Source of the DNA: Diphasiastrum complanatum
Taxonomy: Eukaryota > Streptophyta > Lycopodiopsida > Lycopodiales > Lycopodiaceae
Assembly: GCA_029204225.1 (NCBI GenBank)
Contig: CM055095.1
Span: 70,779,957-70,843,956, forward strand
DNA length: 64,000 bases
Direction of reading: 5' to 3'
Below the pieces are notes generated by a model that had not been told where the DNA came from, did no database searches, and worked only from the letters and a program-made list of their open reading frames with translations. Numbering within the stretch: position 1 is the stretch's first letter; each line of letters begins with the position of its first letter. The translations under genes and the position numbers were made by a program. Positions 1 through 10,390 of this stretch are shown here, piece after piece.

Positions 1-952
1 ACACTACGAAGAGTGATCTGTCCAAGGAATTTGACATGACTGATTTAGGAGCTGTTCATTATTTGCTAGGAATTTATGTTACTAGAGATAGACTTTAGAA
101 GAAGATCTATCTTAGCCAGCAGACATATCTAAAAGACATTTTAAAAAAGTTTCATATGTCTGATTGCAAACCAATTGATACCCCAATGGATCCAAGTATA
201 GTATTGACTAAACCTTTTTGTGCTGGGACTGATAGTGAAGTACTCGACTTAGCAAAGTACCCTTATCATTCACTAATCGAATCTCTAATGTATGCAATAT
301 TGTGTACTAGACCAGATTTAGCATATATTGTTAGCACGTTAAGTCAATTCATGTCTAATCCTAGGATCTCTCATTTGAAAGCATTAAAGAGAGTGATAAG
401 ATATATTCAGTGAAGTTTAGACCACATTTTATGTTATAATGGAAATGCTATCGACCCACTCGTCCTACGAGGCTACTCCTACTCAAATTGGGGAGGAACA
501 ATCTCTACCAGAAAATCTACCTCCAGGTTCTGTTTCTATCTGGCAAGGGGACCGATTTTGTGGAACTCAAGGAAGCAGAAATCAGTTGCATTTTTTTTGA
601 CAGAGGCAGAGTACATCGCAGCATGTCAAGTTTCAAAAGAAACTGTATGGATCAGGTTATTACTTCACGACTTATAGCACACTCAATTTAATGCTACCAC
701 CATTCTGTGTGACAATTTGAGTTGTATCTCACTATCATTGAATCCCAGATTTCATGGCAAATCCAAGCACATAGAAATCCAGTATCATTTCATTCGAGGA
801 GAAAGTTTTCTCAGGGCAAGTGATCCTTCAATACTGCTCCACAACAGAAATGGTCGCACACATCTTCACCAAAGTACTTCCTAGGATCAAGCACCAAAAA
901 TTCTTCAACAAGCTGAACCTGACGAACATACCAAGGCACCAACTGTGACCTT
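1..952 (+). pseudogene. Ty1/copia pol fragment: reverse transcriptase C-terminus and RNase H
   Basis: This is the 3' end of a Ty1/copia polyprotein, the part that copies the element's RNA and removes the RNA strand. One frame reads the RT motif FDMTDLGAVHYLLG near base 30-70, then the YPYHSLIESLMY / RPDLAY block (265-325) and the SHLKALKRVIRYI block (370-410). RNase H follows with ILWNSRKQKSVA and TEAEYIA (about 550-620) and [12 protein letters not shown] (about 760-800). In-frame stops lie at 96-98, 411-413 and 675-677, and the frame slips near 800-815, so it cannot make a protein. Everything upstream (gag, protease, integrase, RT N-terminus) is outside the window. A polypurine tract and an LTR follow directly. 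The family assignment is secure; the copy is dead. Confidence 0.9.
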
Positions 953-960
953 AAGGGGGA
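953..960 (+). promoter_or_regulatory. Polypurine tract of the copia element
   Basis: AAGGGGGA lies immediately before the TGTTGGAA start of the LTR, after the RNase H coding remnant. This is the standard position of the plus-strand primer in LTR retrotransposons. It fixes the orientation and the 5' edge of the LTR. Confidence 0.85.
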
Positions 961-1339
961 CTGTTGGAAATTAAGCCCATAGTTGCCAGGCTTGGTGAAT
1001 GACTAATTTCTATTCCATGATTCTTCCTACATGTTTATTGATCATTGATCTAGGGTCAAAAGAAACCAACTTTGGTTCTACGTCTGCTCATCTGATACAT
1101 GTAGGAATCACAAACTTAGACAACCAATTTATTTGAAGAACGTCTACAACGGGCTTTTGGCTGATCTCCAGCAAAGGGTAACCAATACTGTCATAATTTC
1201 AAAGTTCAGATGTCAAGTTTAATAACTTGAAGTCATTAAAGACTTGGTCATCTTCAACGACTTCCACAAAACTTGCATTTAGAAAAGTCTACAGAAATAC
1301 ATTACTTTTTCAACAATCTGCAAAAATACACTATGTTTT

Positions 1340-1640
1340 CAACAGCTTTGGCTTTTTCACATCCGAAACGCAACACTTTCATAGCTCAAAAGTTTAATTG
1401 TTTTTAACACCTTCGGCTTTTTTGCATTTTTCCAAAAAATGCGAAGAGAGAGAGAATTCCCAAAGGTCATCAATTTTCATAAGTTAAATTGTTTCAAGAG
1501 CACCTTCGGCTTTTTCGCAAAATCCCGAAGAGAGAGAAAATGCCGAAGATCGTCTATTTTGAATGAGGAACGTTCTCAGTCACTTCCCAAAATTTGCGAA
1601 GTGAGAGAAGACCACTTCACGTAAAATGAGAAGTGAGAGA
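1340..1640 (+). repeat. Imperfect tandem repeats in the U3 of the copia LTR
   Basis: The core pattern CTTCGGCTTTTT followed by GCGAAGAGAGAGA recurs at about 1410-1455 and 1503-1540, with more diverged versions at about 1342-1370 and 1590-1640. The CTTCGG and CGAAG halves can pair, so each unit is a weak hairpin. Repeats of this kind in U3, upstream of the TATA box at 1791, often act as enhancers in plant LTRs; that role is inferred here. Confidence 0.6.
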
Positions 1641-1790
1641 ATTTGCGACATCCTCATCCACGTCAACATTCCCTATGGGTTGATAGTATACATTGTGTAT
1701 AGTTGTCACAGAAGCCATATACTTCCAAGTACAATGGCTTTCCTGATTAGGTGACAAGCCATTGAATGTAATTAATACACGGATGAAGTC

Positions 1791-1798
1791 TATAAATA
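1791..1798 (+). promoter_or_regulatory. TATA box of the copia LTR
   Basis: TATAAATA sits about 830 bases into the LTR and downstream of the U3 repeats, the expected place for the core promoter that starts the element's RNA. It is recognised by motif and position only. Confidence 0.55.
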
Positions 1799-2338
1799 GA
1801 TCATCCAAGCACAGATTACGGGTTGCTCCATCCATGAGACACATTATTTGAGCATCCCAATTACGCTGTTATTTTTTGTTGTAATTGTTATTTTGTATTG
1901 TGCTTCAATGTAATATAGCAGCAGCTTGCTTTTATCTATGTACAACGTAGATGAATGCTTGTTGTGATTGAATGCACTTTCATTGTTGTTTGATCGTGCT
2001 TGTTTACACACTCTGATCAAAACATGGACATCTACGACTCCTCAGTTTATGATCAGACGATGGCTGTCTTTGACGCCTAAGGGACTCGCATTATCATACT
2101 GCTCTTCCATTTATTTCAGAACTATACTTTACGTTGAATTTGATTTCAGTAGTACCACACAGACAAAACATCTCTAATCTCTTCGGTGGACTGTGCTCTT
2201 GTTTCAAAGTATGAATTGATTTTTAAGATCCTATTGGGCAATTAGAACACTTGAAGCTGTGATTACATTTAGCATAAGCTGTCTATTAGACTGTTTTTGC
2301 ATTTAGCAGCTGATTAGAACGGGAGAGCTATTTCGCAA

Positions 2339-2945
2339 TTACTGCTCTCTTCTTTGTTCATGTTCATCTATCTCCCTTGCCCCATCAGTTGGGAATGCAA
2401 GGCAGTTGGAGATATTGAATGTAGAATTAAGAAATCTTCTATGATATTTCGTTATTGCATACAGAAAAAAATTGCTGAGAAGCTTCAACTCATTCATAGA
2501 ATCCCTTGCAATATCAAATTGTAGTAGGGGGAGACCCGCCTCTATCACTGGGTCGCTGATAGAAGCCCTTATGTCCTTCATCTGAATACAGTCTGGGATT
2601 CTAAAGTTAAGCTCAAAACCAATTTTCCTATTGTGAAGAGAATTGGCATGCCAATATTATCTATAGCATCCGATATATCTTTCTCAAATTTTGAATAATC
2701 ATCAGAATCTAAATACAATATAAATTTGAGATTAATGGGAGGAGGGGGGAGAGTATTCACAATGGAAGGGATGTCCAAAATTTTTGTGGCTGAATCGATC
2801 ATAGTATCTAAGGCTACTGGATTTGCAATTGCATCAACTCCAAATGATGAATGTTGGAGGTCCATGCATCGGACCTTTTTAGGAACATGAGCAGAGGATT
2901 TCTTGCTCCTTTTGGGGGCAGGTTGTGAAGAATTGAAAAAGACTA
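2339..2945 (-). pseudogene. Unrecognised frameshifted coding remnant
   Basis: Two minus-strand frames abut with an ATGA overlap at 2578-2581, as if one frame had slipped. The upstream frame (from about 2945) begins with a lysine/arginine-rich stretch (PKRSKK and PKKVRC, like a nuclear localisation signal), then a proline run (PPPP) and an acidic segment. The downstream frame is 80 codons, leucine-rich, and ends EHEQRREQ. The composition looks coding and the two halves read smoothly into one another, but I recognise no family. It may be a Gag-like or transposase remnant lying between the copia LTR at left and the repeat block at right. Confidence 0.3.
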
Positions 2946-3606
2946 TCTATGTTAGATATAGGGGTCTTATGTTTTTTACATCAAGCATCAAGGTGTAGGA
3001 TGTTGATAGGAATAAATTTGGCATAGATGGCAAATAATGCATTTCCACTTGTAATGCCACTATTGAGCCAAAATAGAGTAAGAGGCTAAACACGTGCCAA
3101 TTAGAGTGTAGACAAGTGTAAAGTTTTTGTTTGATGAATTCCAAGAGGTCCAATAGGATTTAGAGGTGGAACCTTGTGAGGTCCAATAGGAAATTGAGGT
3201 GTGCTTGAATATAGTCCAATAGAATTAAGAGGTGCATGGATCAATGATCCAATAGGATCAAGAGGTGACAAAATATGGTCCAATCATAGTTAAGCATAGT
3301 GGTAGCTCGTGGACCTACTAGTATCATTGTACTCCTCATTTTGAAGCTAATTGATTTGGTGATTTCATGGATTTTGTGAGTTATTGGATTTCTAGCTTTC
3401 TCTCTCTACCCGAGAGCTCATGATGTATTTTCTCTCTCTACCCGAGGAGAGCAGCTTGTTTTTACTTAGATTATTTTTTGAATACTTCCCACACGTGTGA
3501 GTGAGAGTTGGAGGTGATTGAATGCATGTAGTAGTGTGTTTTTGCCATAGAATCTAAGATTGATCTTGAATCTCAATCTTATCTTGATCTTGGTGCATCT
3601 ACACAC
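2946..3606. other. Noncoding, LTR-like stretch with a tandem repeat block
   Basis: No gene is seen. The stretch contains a tandem block (3140-3292, listed separately), a duplicated TCTCTCTCTACCCGAG motif (about 3397-3415 and 3430-3447) and a CACACGTGTG palindrome (3490-3500). A second CACACGTGTG lies at 3642-3651, just beyond the right edge. The same palindrome occurs inside the copia LTRs at 37.6 and 41.3 kb, so this may be a worn LTR, but I cannot place its ends. Confidence 0.35.
3140..3292 (+). repeat. Tandem repeat, unit about 40 bp, built on TCCAATAGGAT...AGAGGTG
   Basis: Four copies of a TCCAATAG-containing unit, three of them followed by an AGAGGTG or GAGGTG end, are visible between 3140 and 3270. 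A fifth partial TCCAATCATAG follows. The units differ by several substitutions and small indels, so the array is old. No function is evident. Confidence 0.7.
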
Positions 3607-3607
3607 C

Positions 3608-3880
3608 TTAGGAGATCACAAGTACATGTAGTGGACAGTCCACACGTGTGAAATTCAACACAGGTTGCTTGTGAGGCCTCTTTGTGGGAAGGTTAGTCCT
3701 GTCAACGGGTTCGTCCTTGGGAGCAAAGGGTTCACCCTTGTGAAGTTTACAGAATCTCTCCTTCATTCTATACAAAATTTGGAAATCTTTGGGCATTATG
3801 GTGACCCGCTTAGCATGGATTGAAAGCAAAAAAGAATCTTCAAAAAATTGCAGACTCCTGCAAGCATTGCAATGCTCCAA
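3608..3880 (-). pseudogene. Histone H3 C-terminal fragment (degenerate)
   Basis: A minus-strand open frame contains IHAKRVTIMPKD (about 3791-3826), which is identical to the invariant C-terminal helix region of histone H3, preceded by FFEDSFLLS where H3 has LFEDTNLCA. Identity fades after this: the H3 ending (IQLARRIRGERA) is replaced by a weakly similar FQILYRMKERFC and then unrelated residues. The histone-fold N-terminal part and the tail are missing. It is therefore a broken H3-derived scrap, probably a retroposed or transduplicated piece, and not a working histone gene. Upstream of the FED block I see only faint similarity. There is no sign of a promoter for it. Confidence 0.7.
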
Positions 3881-3905
3881 GTGTGAACCTAATAAGGCTT
3901 TGTAG

Positions 3906-4182
3906 ACTATCCCTAATAATATTACGGATAGTTCTATAGAATGGTGCTCTTGGCATCAGGAGCAAGGTGGATCTCCGATATTTCTTAATCTCAGAGAGCC
4001 ATCTGCTCTTGTTATGCCTGGTCTGCCGTGGTGGATTAAGAACAGGGGTACTAGTGGATATAGTGCTAGGAGAGAAAAAATCCCTCTAGTTCAGTTTGAC
4101 CCTAGACATCAGGCTAATATCAGTTCTGTGCACAGTTATCGTAACAATGATGAGAGGACGGTAACTAGGCTCATAGAGGTGT
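3906..4182 (+). CDS. Unrecognised open frame, 92 codons, no N-terminal Met
   Basis: An uninterrupted plus-strand frame runs from just after a TAG at 3903 to a TGA at 4180-4182. It reads like protein: tryptophan-rich near the middle (PGLPWWIKNRG), then basic (YSARREK) and charged (YRNNDERTVTRLIEV). The only Met is internal, so this would be an exon or a fragment, not a complete gene. I do not recognise the family. It starts about 25 bp from the H3-derived fragment, on the opposite strand, so both could be cargo of one element. Minus-strand frames over the same bases are less protein-like. Confidence 0.3.
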
Positions 4183-4961
4183 GATATGTACTGATGTATT
4201 GGTCTTGTGTGAGGGTAGACAATGAAGAAAAGAGAGAATGAGGTAACGGCGCACATAAGTGATATGTACGGTAGTAGTATCGCTCTTGTGCACACGTAGA
4301 AGGACGAGGCAATCAAGGAGGAAATGGGATGCGCAGAGAAGCGATACAACACATAAATTAGACAAAAAAAAGTGAGAATGACTTCCGCACACGCGACCAT
4401 GTATCCTATTTTTTTGCTCGCGTGGTCAAACGTGTGACCCGAACCATGCAATCAACAATTGTCACATCGCATACACTCGTGTGTCTAGAGTAACCCAATC
4501 AGACGTCGACACGTGCCATTATTCGACGAATCAGTTCGTGATGTGTGGCCGTTATGAGCACATTGTAGGATGACATGTGTCGCACGTGTGGACCTCATAG
4601 ACGAATTGTAGAATGACACGTGGATAGTTGATCGTTTGACTTGCACATGTGAAACAACTATAAATGGCACCTTATGTACATAATTTTGGCCTACATCAAG
4701 CCATTTTTTGCATAATTTTCACAAGCCCATCAATGTTTTTTGCCCTCTAGATATTGATCATTCCCTCAATTCGTATATGCTATGTAAACACACAACCTTT
4801 GAGTCACTATTTGTGAGAGTTTCACCCAAGTTCTGACCAAGATGATGCTTCATCTCAAACATAGACACTCAAGATGCAAATGTCAATGCATCAAATGTAG
4901 CCAAGCTCGAATAAGCTTCAAGTGAGATTGGTACCGGGGTAGGCTCAGAATATATGAAGTT
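4183..4961. other. Intergenic stretch with a candidate promoter, no gene
   Basis: No supportable coding frame. The long minus-strand frame at 4086-4451 has a low-complexity hydrophobic composition and overlaps the better frame on the plus strand, so I do not call it. The notable content is the G-box and TATA cluster at 4508-4665, listed separately. Confidence 0.5.
4508..4665 (+). promoter_or_regulatory. Candidate Pol II promoter: three CACGTG boxes plus TATAAAT
   Basis: Perfect CACGTG G-boxes lie at 4510-4515, 4583-4588 and 4617-4622, and TATAAAT lies at 4659-4665, so the nearest box is about 40 bp upstream of the TATA. Two of the boxes sit in partly repeated sequence (ATTGTAG.ATGACA). This is the layout of an ABA- or light-responsive plant promoter, but no open frame follows. 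It may be an LTR promoter or an orphaned gene promoter. Motifs are seen; activity is inferred. Confidence 0.4.
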
Positions 4962-5548
4962 TGTCAAGAATATATTAACACAAGCTATTACAATTTTAAT
5001 CGAAAAATCATAGAGTTTATGCCAACTCTATGTTGGAAAGAGATGATAATGCAATAATGACAAGTCGAAGCTTATGAACGACTTATTGAGCGTAGCAGAA
5101 TGACGCGTACTCTAAGCTATCTCTAAAAACTATGCCTGAATTAGTAAGCGCTAATGGCAAAACTCTAAAAGAACTCTAAAGAACTGAGCTAGAATGCTCA
5201 AGAGTGTTCAAGGTTGGAAGCCTGAGAGAGCTGCTAAATTCTACTTCAATGCATTGCATGAATGAATTAAAATAATAGTCGTATGATCAATTATTTATAC
5301 TAAACAAAAATGGGTGTCCAGTAGGACAGTTGATTAGGTCATAGATCATAATGGCCAGTTGGCCATTGTGAACTAGCATCCGTCCAATTAGAACTTCCTA
5401 AAAGTTTACTTGTGGAATCCACCTGTGAGCAATTTTCGTGTACTTTTGTACACTGTGTAGAAACATGCATAAAACTGTAGAGTTGGGTAATGTAGTGGAT
5501 GAAGATTAAAAACAATTAGTCGAGGATTATCAGGAGAATAATCTAACA
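4962..5548 (-). mobile_element. 3' LTR of a minus-strand copia element
   Basis: Read on the minus strand, a polypurine tract AAGGGGGAG (5549-5557) is followed by TGTTAGATTATTC, a typical copia LTR start. A TATA-like GTATAAATA is at about 5292-5300 on the minus strand. The far end is tentatively the TTCTTGACA at 4962-4970, which gives a 587-bp LTR with TG...CA ends. No second LTR is in the window, so that edge is a guess. Confidence 0.55.
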
Positions 5549-5557
5549 CTCCCCCTT
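5549..5557 (-). promoter_or_regulatory. Polypurine tract of the minus-strand copia element
   Basis: AAGGGGGAG on the minus strand lies between the stop of the RNase H frame and the TGTTAG LTR start, in the standard plus-strand primer position. Confidence 0.75.
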
Positions 5558-6736
5558 AATCTGAATCCATGAATGCTTTGACGTTCAAACTTAGTCCTGC
5601 ACAAAATTTCTTGTGTGTATCCAAGCTTAATGTTTTAGGTAAAATATATGCTGTCATATCTTGCGTTCGACAGTACTGCAAGTCAACCTCTTTGTCGAGA
5701 GCTTTGCATCTAACATAGTGATACTTAAATTGAATGTGCTTACTCCTAGAATGAAAAATGGGGTTTCTTGATAAAGCAATGACACTTTGATTATCACAAA
5801 ACAGGATTGTCGGTGCATATTGATTTAGACTAATATCTGAAAGTAAGTTTCTCAACCATATTGCTTCCTTTGTAGCTTGAGCGGCTGCGATATACTCTAA
5901 TTCAGTGGAAGATAGAGCTATCGAAGTTTGCTTGCGACTGTTCCATGAAATAGGACCGTTGTTGAGGAAGAATGTAAATCCCAAAGTGGATTTATGAGTG
6001 TCTACATCTCCTGCTCAACTTGCATATGAAAAACCACTGAGAATATTGAGTTTGTCATTGTCGACTCCTCCATAACAAATGCAAAAGTCCATAGTAGCTC
6101 GAATATATCTCATGACTCTGATAAGAGCCTTCCAATGTGTTATACTAGGATTGGTCATATACTGACTCAAGGAAATGATTGCAAAAGCTATGTCTGGTCT
6201 GATAAGAGATCCTATTATCGAATGATAAGGATACTCATGCATCTACTCCTTCTCTATTATCGAATGATAAGGATACTCACACATTTGCTCCTTCTCTTTT
6301 GTTGTTTGGGTACACTAGTCCTTCGACATCTTGAGTCCTGGATCCATTGGTGAGAGAGCTAATTGGCAATTCATCAGATTATATCTGATTAAGACATTGT
6401 GAATGTATCTTTGCTAAGAAATATAGATCAACTTCTACTTTTTGTCTCTTTGAGTTTGAATACCTAAACAATAATGAGCTTTAGCCCGGATCGGTCATGT
6501 CAAATTTAAAAGCTTTCCTTATCAAATCGATATTGTTGCTGAAAAGCAATGTGTCGTCCACATACAAAGTGATAATGATAGAGGAAATGTTGCACTGACT
6601 GGAAGTAGACATTTGAATCTGAAGATATTCATGTGTAGCCATGATCAATAAGAAAAGTATTGATCCTCTGAAACCATGCTTGAGCATATTGCTTCAAGCC
6701 ATAAAGTGCTTTATGGAGTTTACACACATGATTGTG
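5556..6736 (-). pseudogene. Ty1/copia reverse transcriptase (C-terminal part) and RNase H
   Basis: Read leftward, the fragment opens with VCKLHKALYGLKQ (near 6730-6690), the conserved copia RT block. It is followed by LYVDDTLLFSNN (about 6530-6560), which carries the YVDD catalytic motif. Next come YPYHSIIGSLI and RPDIAFAI (6150-6240) and WKALIRVMRYI (about 6110-6140). RNase H follows: WNSRKQTSIALSSTELEYIAA (5870-5950), ILFCDNQS (about 5795-5820) and SKHIQFKYHYVR (about 5710-5745), ending at a stop at 5556. Stops and frame changes occur between 5984 and 6015 and again between 6242 and 6481, so it is dead. The N-terminal half of the RT is not upstream on this strand. It lies inverted on the plus strand from 6737, so the element is rearranged. 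Confidence 0.88.
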
Positions 6737-7183
6737 TTTTGAGTCGACGATTGTCGAAGAGGCACTCAGTCAGCCCGATTCCAATCTCTGGAAAGAAACT
6801 ATGGATAAAGAGTATTCATCTTTTATCAAGAACCAGACTTGGACAATCGTCGAATTACATGCCAACAAAAATGTAGCTGACTGCAAATGGTTATTCAAAA
6901 TCAAGTACAAAGTTGATGGAAGTATTGATCAAAGAAAGGCATGCTGATTTGTAGCCAGAGTATTTTCTCAAGTACAAAATGTCGACTACATTGAGACCTG
7001 CAGTCCAATAGTTAAACATTTTTCTATCAGACTTCAAATGTGATTTGCTATTGCAGCAGATTTGGAAATACATCAAATGGATGTGCGGACAACATATCTT
7101 AATGGAGTTATCGAAGAAGACATTTACAAGAAGCAACATGAAGGTTACAATATTGAAGGTAAACACAATCATGTGTGTAAACA
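6737..7183 (+). pseudogene. Copia RT N-terminal half, inverted, copy A
   Basis: The plus strand encodes the N-terminal copia RT blocks: EALSQPDSNLWKETMDKEY, then NQTWTIVELHANKNV, KWLFKIKYKVDGSID, VDYIETCSPIVKHFSIR and QMDVRTTYLNGVIEEDIY. It ends with HNHVCK at 7163-7180. In-frame stops occur after KAC (about 6946) and after LQM (about 7040). This segment is the natural upstream neighbour of the minus-strand fragment at 5556-6736 but points the other way. The 19-bp sequence at its end (7165-7183) is the exact reverse complement of 6718-6736. It is repeated once more at 7221-7645. Confidence 0.85.
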
Positions 7184-7645
7184 CCTAATAGGTATATCGA
7201 CGAGTCTCCAATTTACCTTGTTCAAGAGTCGACGATTGTCGAAGAGGCACTCAGTCAGCCCGATTCCAATCTCTGGAAAGAAGCTATGGATAAAGAATAT
7301 TCATCTCTTATCAAGAAACAGACTTGGAAAATCCTCGAATTACCTGCCAACAAAATTGTAGCTGATTTCAAATGGTTATTCAAAATCAAGTACAAAGTTG
7401 ATGGAAGTATTGATCAAAGAAAGGCCCGTTGACTTGTAGCCAGAGAATTTTCTCAAGTACAGAACGTCGACTACATTGAGACCTGCAGTCCAATAGTTAA
7501 ACATTTTTCTATCAGACTTCGAATGTGATTTTATATTGCAACAGATTTGGATATACATCAAATGGATGTACGGACAACATATCTTAATGGAGTTATTGAA
7601 GAAGACATTTAAAAGAAGCAACATGAAGGTTACAATATCGGTGAA
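7184..7645 (+). pseudogene. Copia RT N-terminal half, copy B (tandem duplicate)
   Basis: From about 7219 the sequence repeats copy A with a 485-bp period (GAGTCGACGATTG at 6741 and again at 7226). The same RT blocks are read: NQTWKILELPANKIV-like (in copy B KQTWKILELPANKIV), KWLFKIKYKVDGSID, VDYIETCSPIVKHFSIR, QMDVRTTYLNGVIEEDI. It shares with copy A the stop just before the VAREFSQ block (TGA in both) and the TGA after RM, and adds a TAA after EEDI. The copies differ at roughly one base in ten. Shared stops mean the copy was already dead when it duplicated. The match ends near GGTTACAATATCG (7632-7640). Bases 7184-7218 are a short linker. Confidence 0.85.
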
Positions 7646-8395
7646 TATCATCCCAATCAATTTTCTCTCCTTGTCTCTCCAATAATTCGAGTTATGATTG
7701 CATGTTGTTGGAATATGCATACTTATTCTCCTCTTTCATGGGAGACCACTTTACGGCAGATCTTTGCATGAACTGAAAATTGCAAATTGGTTAGTGTAAT
7801 TCAATTTAAACAAATTCACAAATAAAACATGAATTATGACAATATCAAATTCAACAAGGGTCCTTGTGCACGTTGTATGGCCTAGATTTGCTAGCTCTCA
7901 CCGCATCTAGGATCTCCAATTTGTGATGGCTCATCACGCCTCCCATGCATCATCCCATCCAGTTTCAATCAAATTCCAAATTAGGGGAGGGGACTCGAAA
8001 TTCTCTATACAACTAATTAACAAAATTATTCTTTTTTTCATCACTTTGTTTGCGCCAGTCCTTGAAAATGTCCTTGTTGAAGACCACATGCGTGAGTTGC
8101 CTCATGCGAGTGATGACGCAACCACTACGGTCATCCTAGGCCTCCACTATGTGCTTCTCTGCATCTATGTCATAGAATGGCAAGACATCAGCTGATGGAG
8201 AGGTGGCAAAGGGAGTGTCGAGGGGAGTGGGGGAGCTGACTACAATAGGAAAAATTTGGAGAGGAGTTTGAAGGCAATTGAGAAGAGTATGGAGGGGTAT
8301 GAAGAGGAGAAAGTTGGGGAGGAGTTTGAGTGGGAGTGTAACCAACAGGGGTTTGAATGGGAGAAAAAATGGGTGGAGTGGCCTATCAAGAGGGA
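7646..8395. other. Noncoding stretch, no feature recognised
   Basis: AT-rich sequence up to about 8050, then G-rich minus-strand-polar sequence (8200-8390) made of loose GGAGGAGTTTGA repeats. Open frames here are low-complexity. I see no gene. Confidence 0.5.
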
Positions 8396-9187
8396 TCACG
8401 GTGCCATGGAGACCTTATAGGGGGTGTGGGTACCGTCGGGATAATTAGGTGTGACAGATGCAAGAGTCATATAATCACATGCTATACGCATTGCTTTCTG
8501 AATTAGAGTTTCTCGAAGTAAGGAATCACTACGACGAGGCCTGCTAGATGGATGTGCTGGACTCACAACTGCATGAAACACGACATCATCGGCATCACCG
8601 CCACAACAAGGGCCACCGCTAAGGTGACTCCTCCTACGATCTCTCTTTTCCCAGTCGGAATGTCGGGAAGATTCACTGACATTAGAGTGCGTTTGGGAGG
8701 GACTCCCTCCAAATAGACTCTCATGGAAGGGGGGAACACCTCAGTCGAAGGATTGTGGGACTGGCGTGCCGAGAATATCAGGTCTGATAGATGCAGGAGT
8801 CGTAGTATCGTGTGCCGTACGTGCAGCCTCCTGGGTCACCTCCTGGGTCAGTGTCTCTTGAAGTAGGGACTCTCCACGATGAGATGTGCTATGCGGTCGT
8901 GCAAGACTCATGACCACATCAGGGAGATCAGGATCATTGCCACATGCTCCACAACAGGAGACACTGAGGCGGCTCCTCCTCCTCTCTCGAGAGTGTCGAG
9001 AGGAAGCACTGGCAGTAGCGCCATGGGTGGGGGTGCGACCCTCGTTGGAGTGACCTTCGTCGGACTGACCTTCACGGGAAGAGAAGACATGTGTTCGGTC
9101 TACACAAGAAGTCGACTGAATCTCCTTGATCAATGATGTGTACTCAACCAATCTACTGGAGCTACGAGCCACTTGTTGAGCCCTCAC
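8396..9187 (-). pseudogene. Unrecognised arginine/serine-rich frame with an internal duplication
   Basis: On the minus strand, a 148-codon frame (8741-9187) contains SSRHSRERRRSRLS, a cysteine pair (CCGACG), DVVMSLARPHS and ESLLQETLTQEVTQEAARTAHD. The next ~350 bases (8396-8740) repeat the same order with changes: SSRHSDWEKRDRRRSHLS, PCCGG, AVVSPAHPSS, DSLLRETLIQKAMRIACD. The region is therefore two tandem, diverged copies of one coding module. The second copy is broken by a stop or frame change between 8581 and 8700. I do not recognise the family; the composition resembles uncharacterised frames found near plant transposons. Base composition is clearly GC-richer than the flanks. Confidence 0.45.
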
Positions 9188-9403
9188 TCACTCTAAGACC
9201 CTATCTTGCTGCGAGGAAGACAACTGGTCAAGGTAGCTAATGAGCTCAGTCCGCTCATAGAGGAAAGGCGGGATGACCCACGACTATGGCCTAAACTCTG
9301 GCTAGAGGATCCACTGACATAATGGGTACAACGGAATAAGAGGGATAAATACTATAGGAAACCAATGAGAGTCTCAAAAATAGTAAAAGAAAAATTACGA
9401 TGT

Positions 9404-10390
<987 letters not shown>

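Larger units (their letters stand above)
962..2026 (+). mobile_element. 3' LTR of the copia element (3' end uncertain)
   Basis: The LTR begins TGTTGGAAATTAAG directly after the polypurine tract, as expected for a copia LTR. A TATA-like TATAAATA at 1791-1798 is followed by about 200 bases of AT-rich sequence, consistent with U3-R-U5. The right edge is not certain: ACA at 2023-2025 (after CTGATCAAA) is one plausible TG...CA end, and another ACA lies near 2170. No second LTR of this element is in the window, so the boundary cannot be confirmed by alignment. U3 contains tandem repeats, described separately. No coding potential is seen inside it. Confidence 0.6.

Noticed and set aside
4086-4451. 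121-codon hydrophobic minus-strand frame
   Set aside because: Overlaps a better plus-strand frame, has a low-information Ser/Tyr/Leu-rich composition and no motif.
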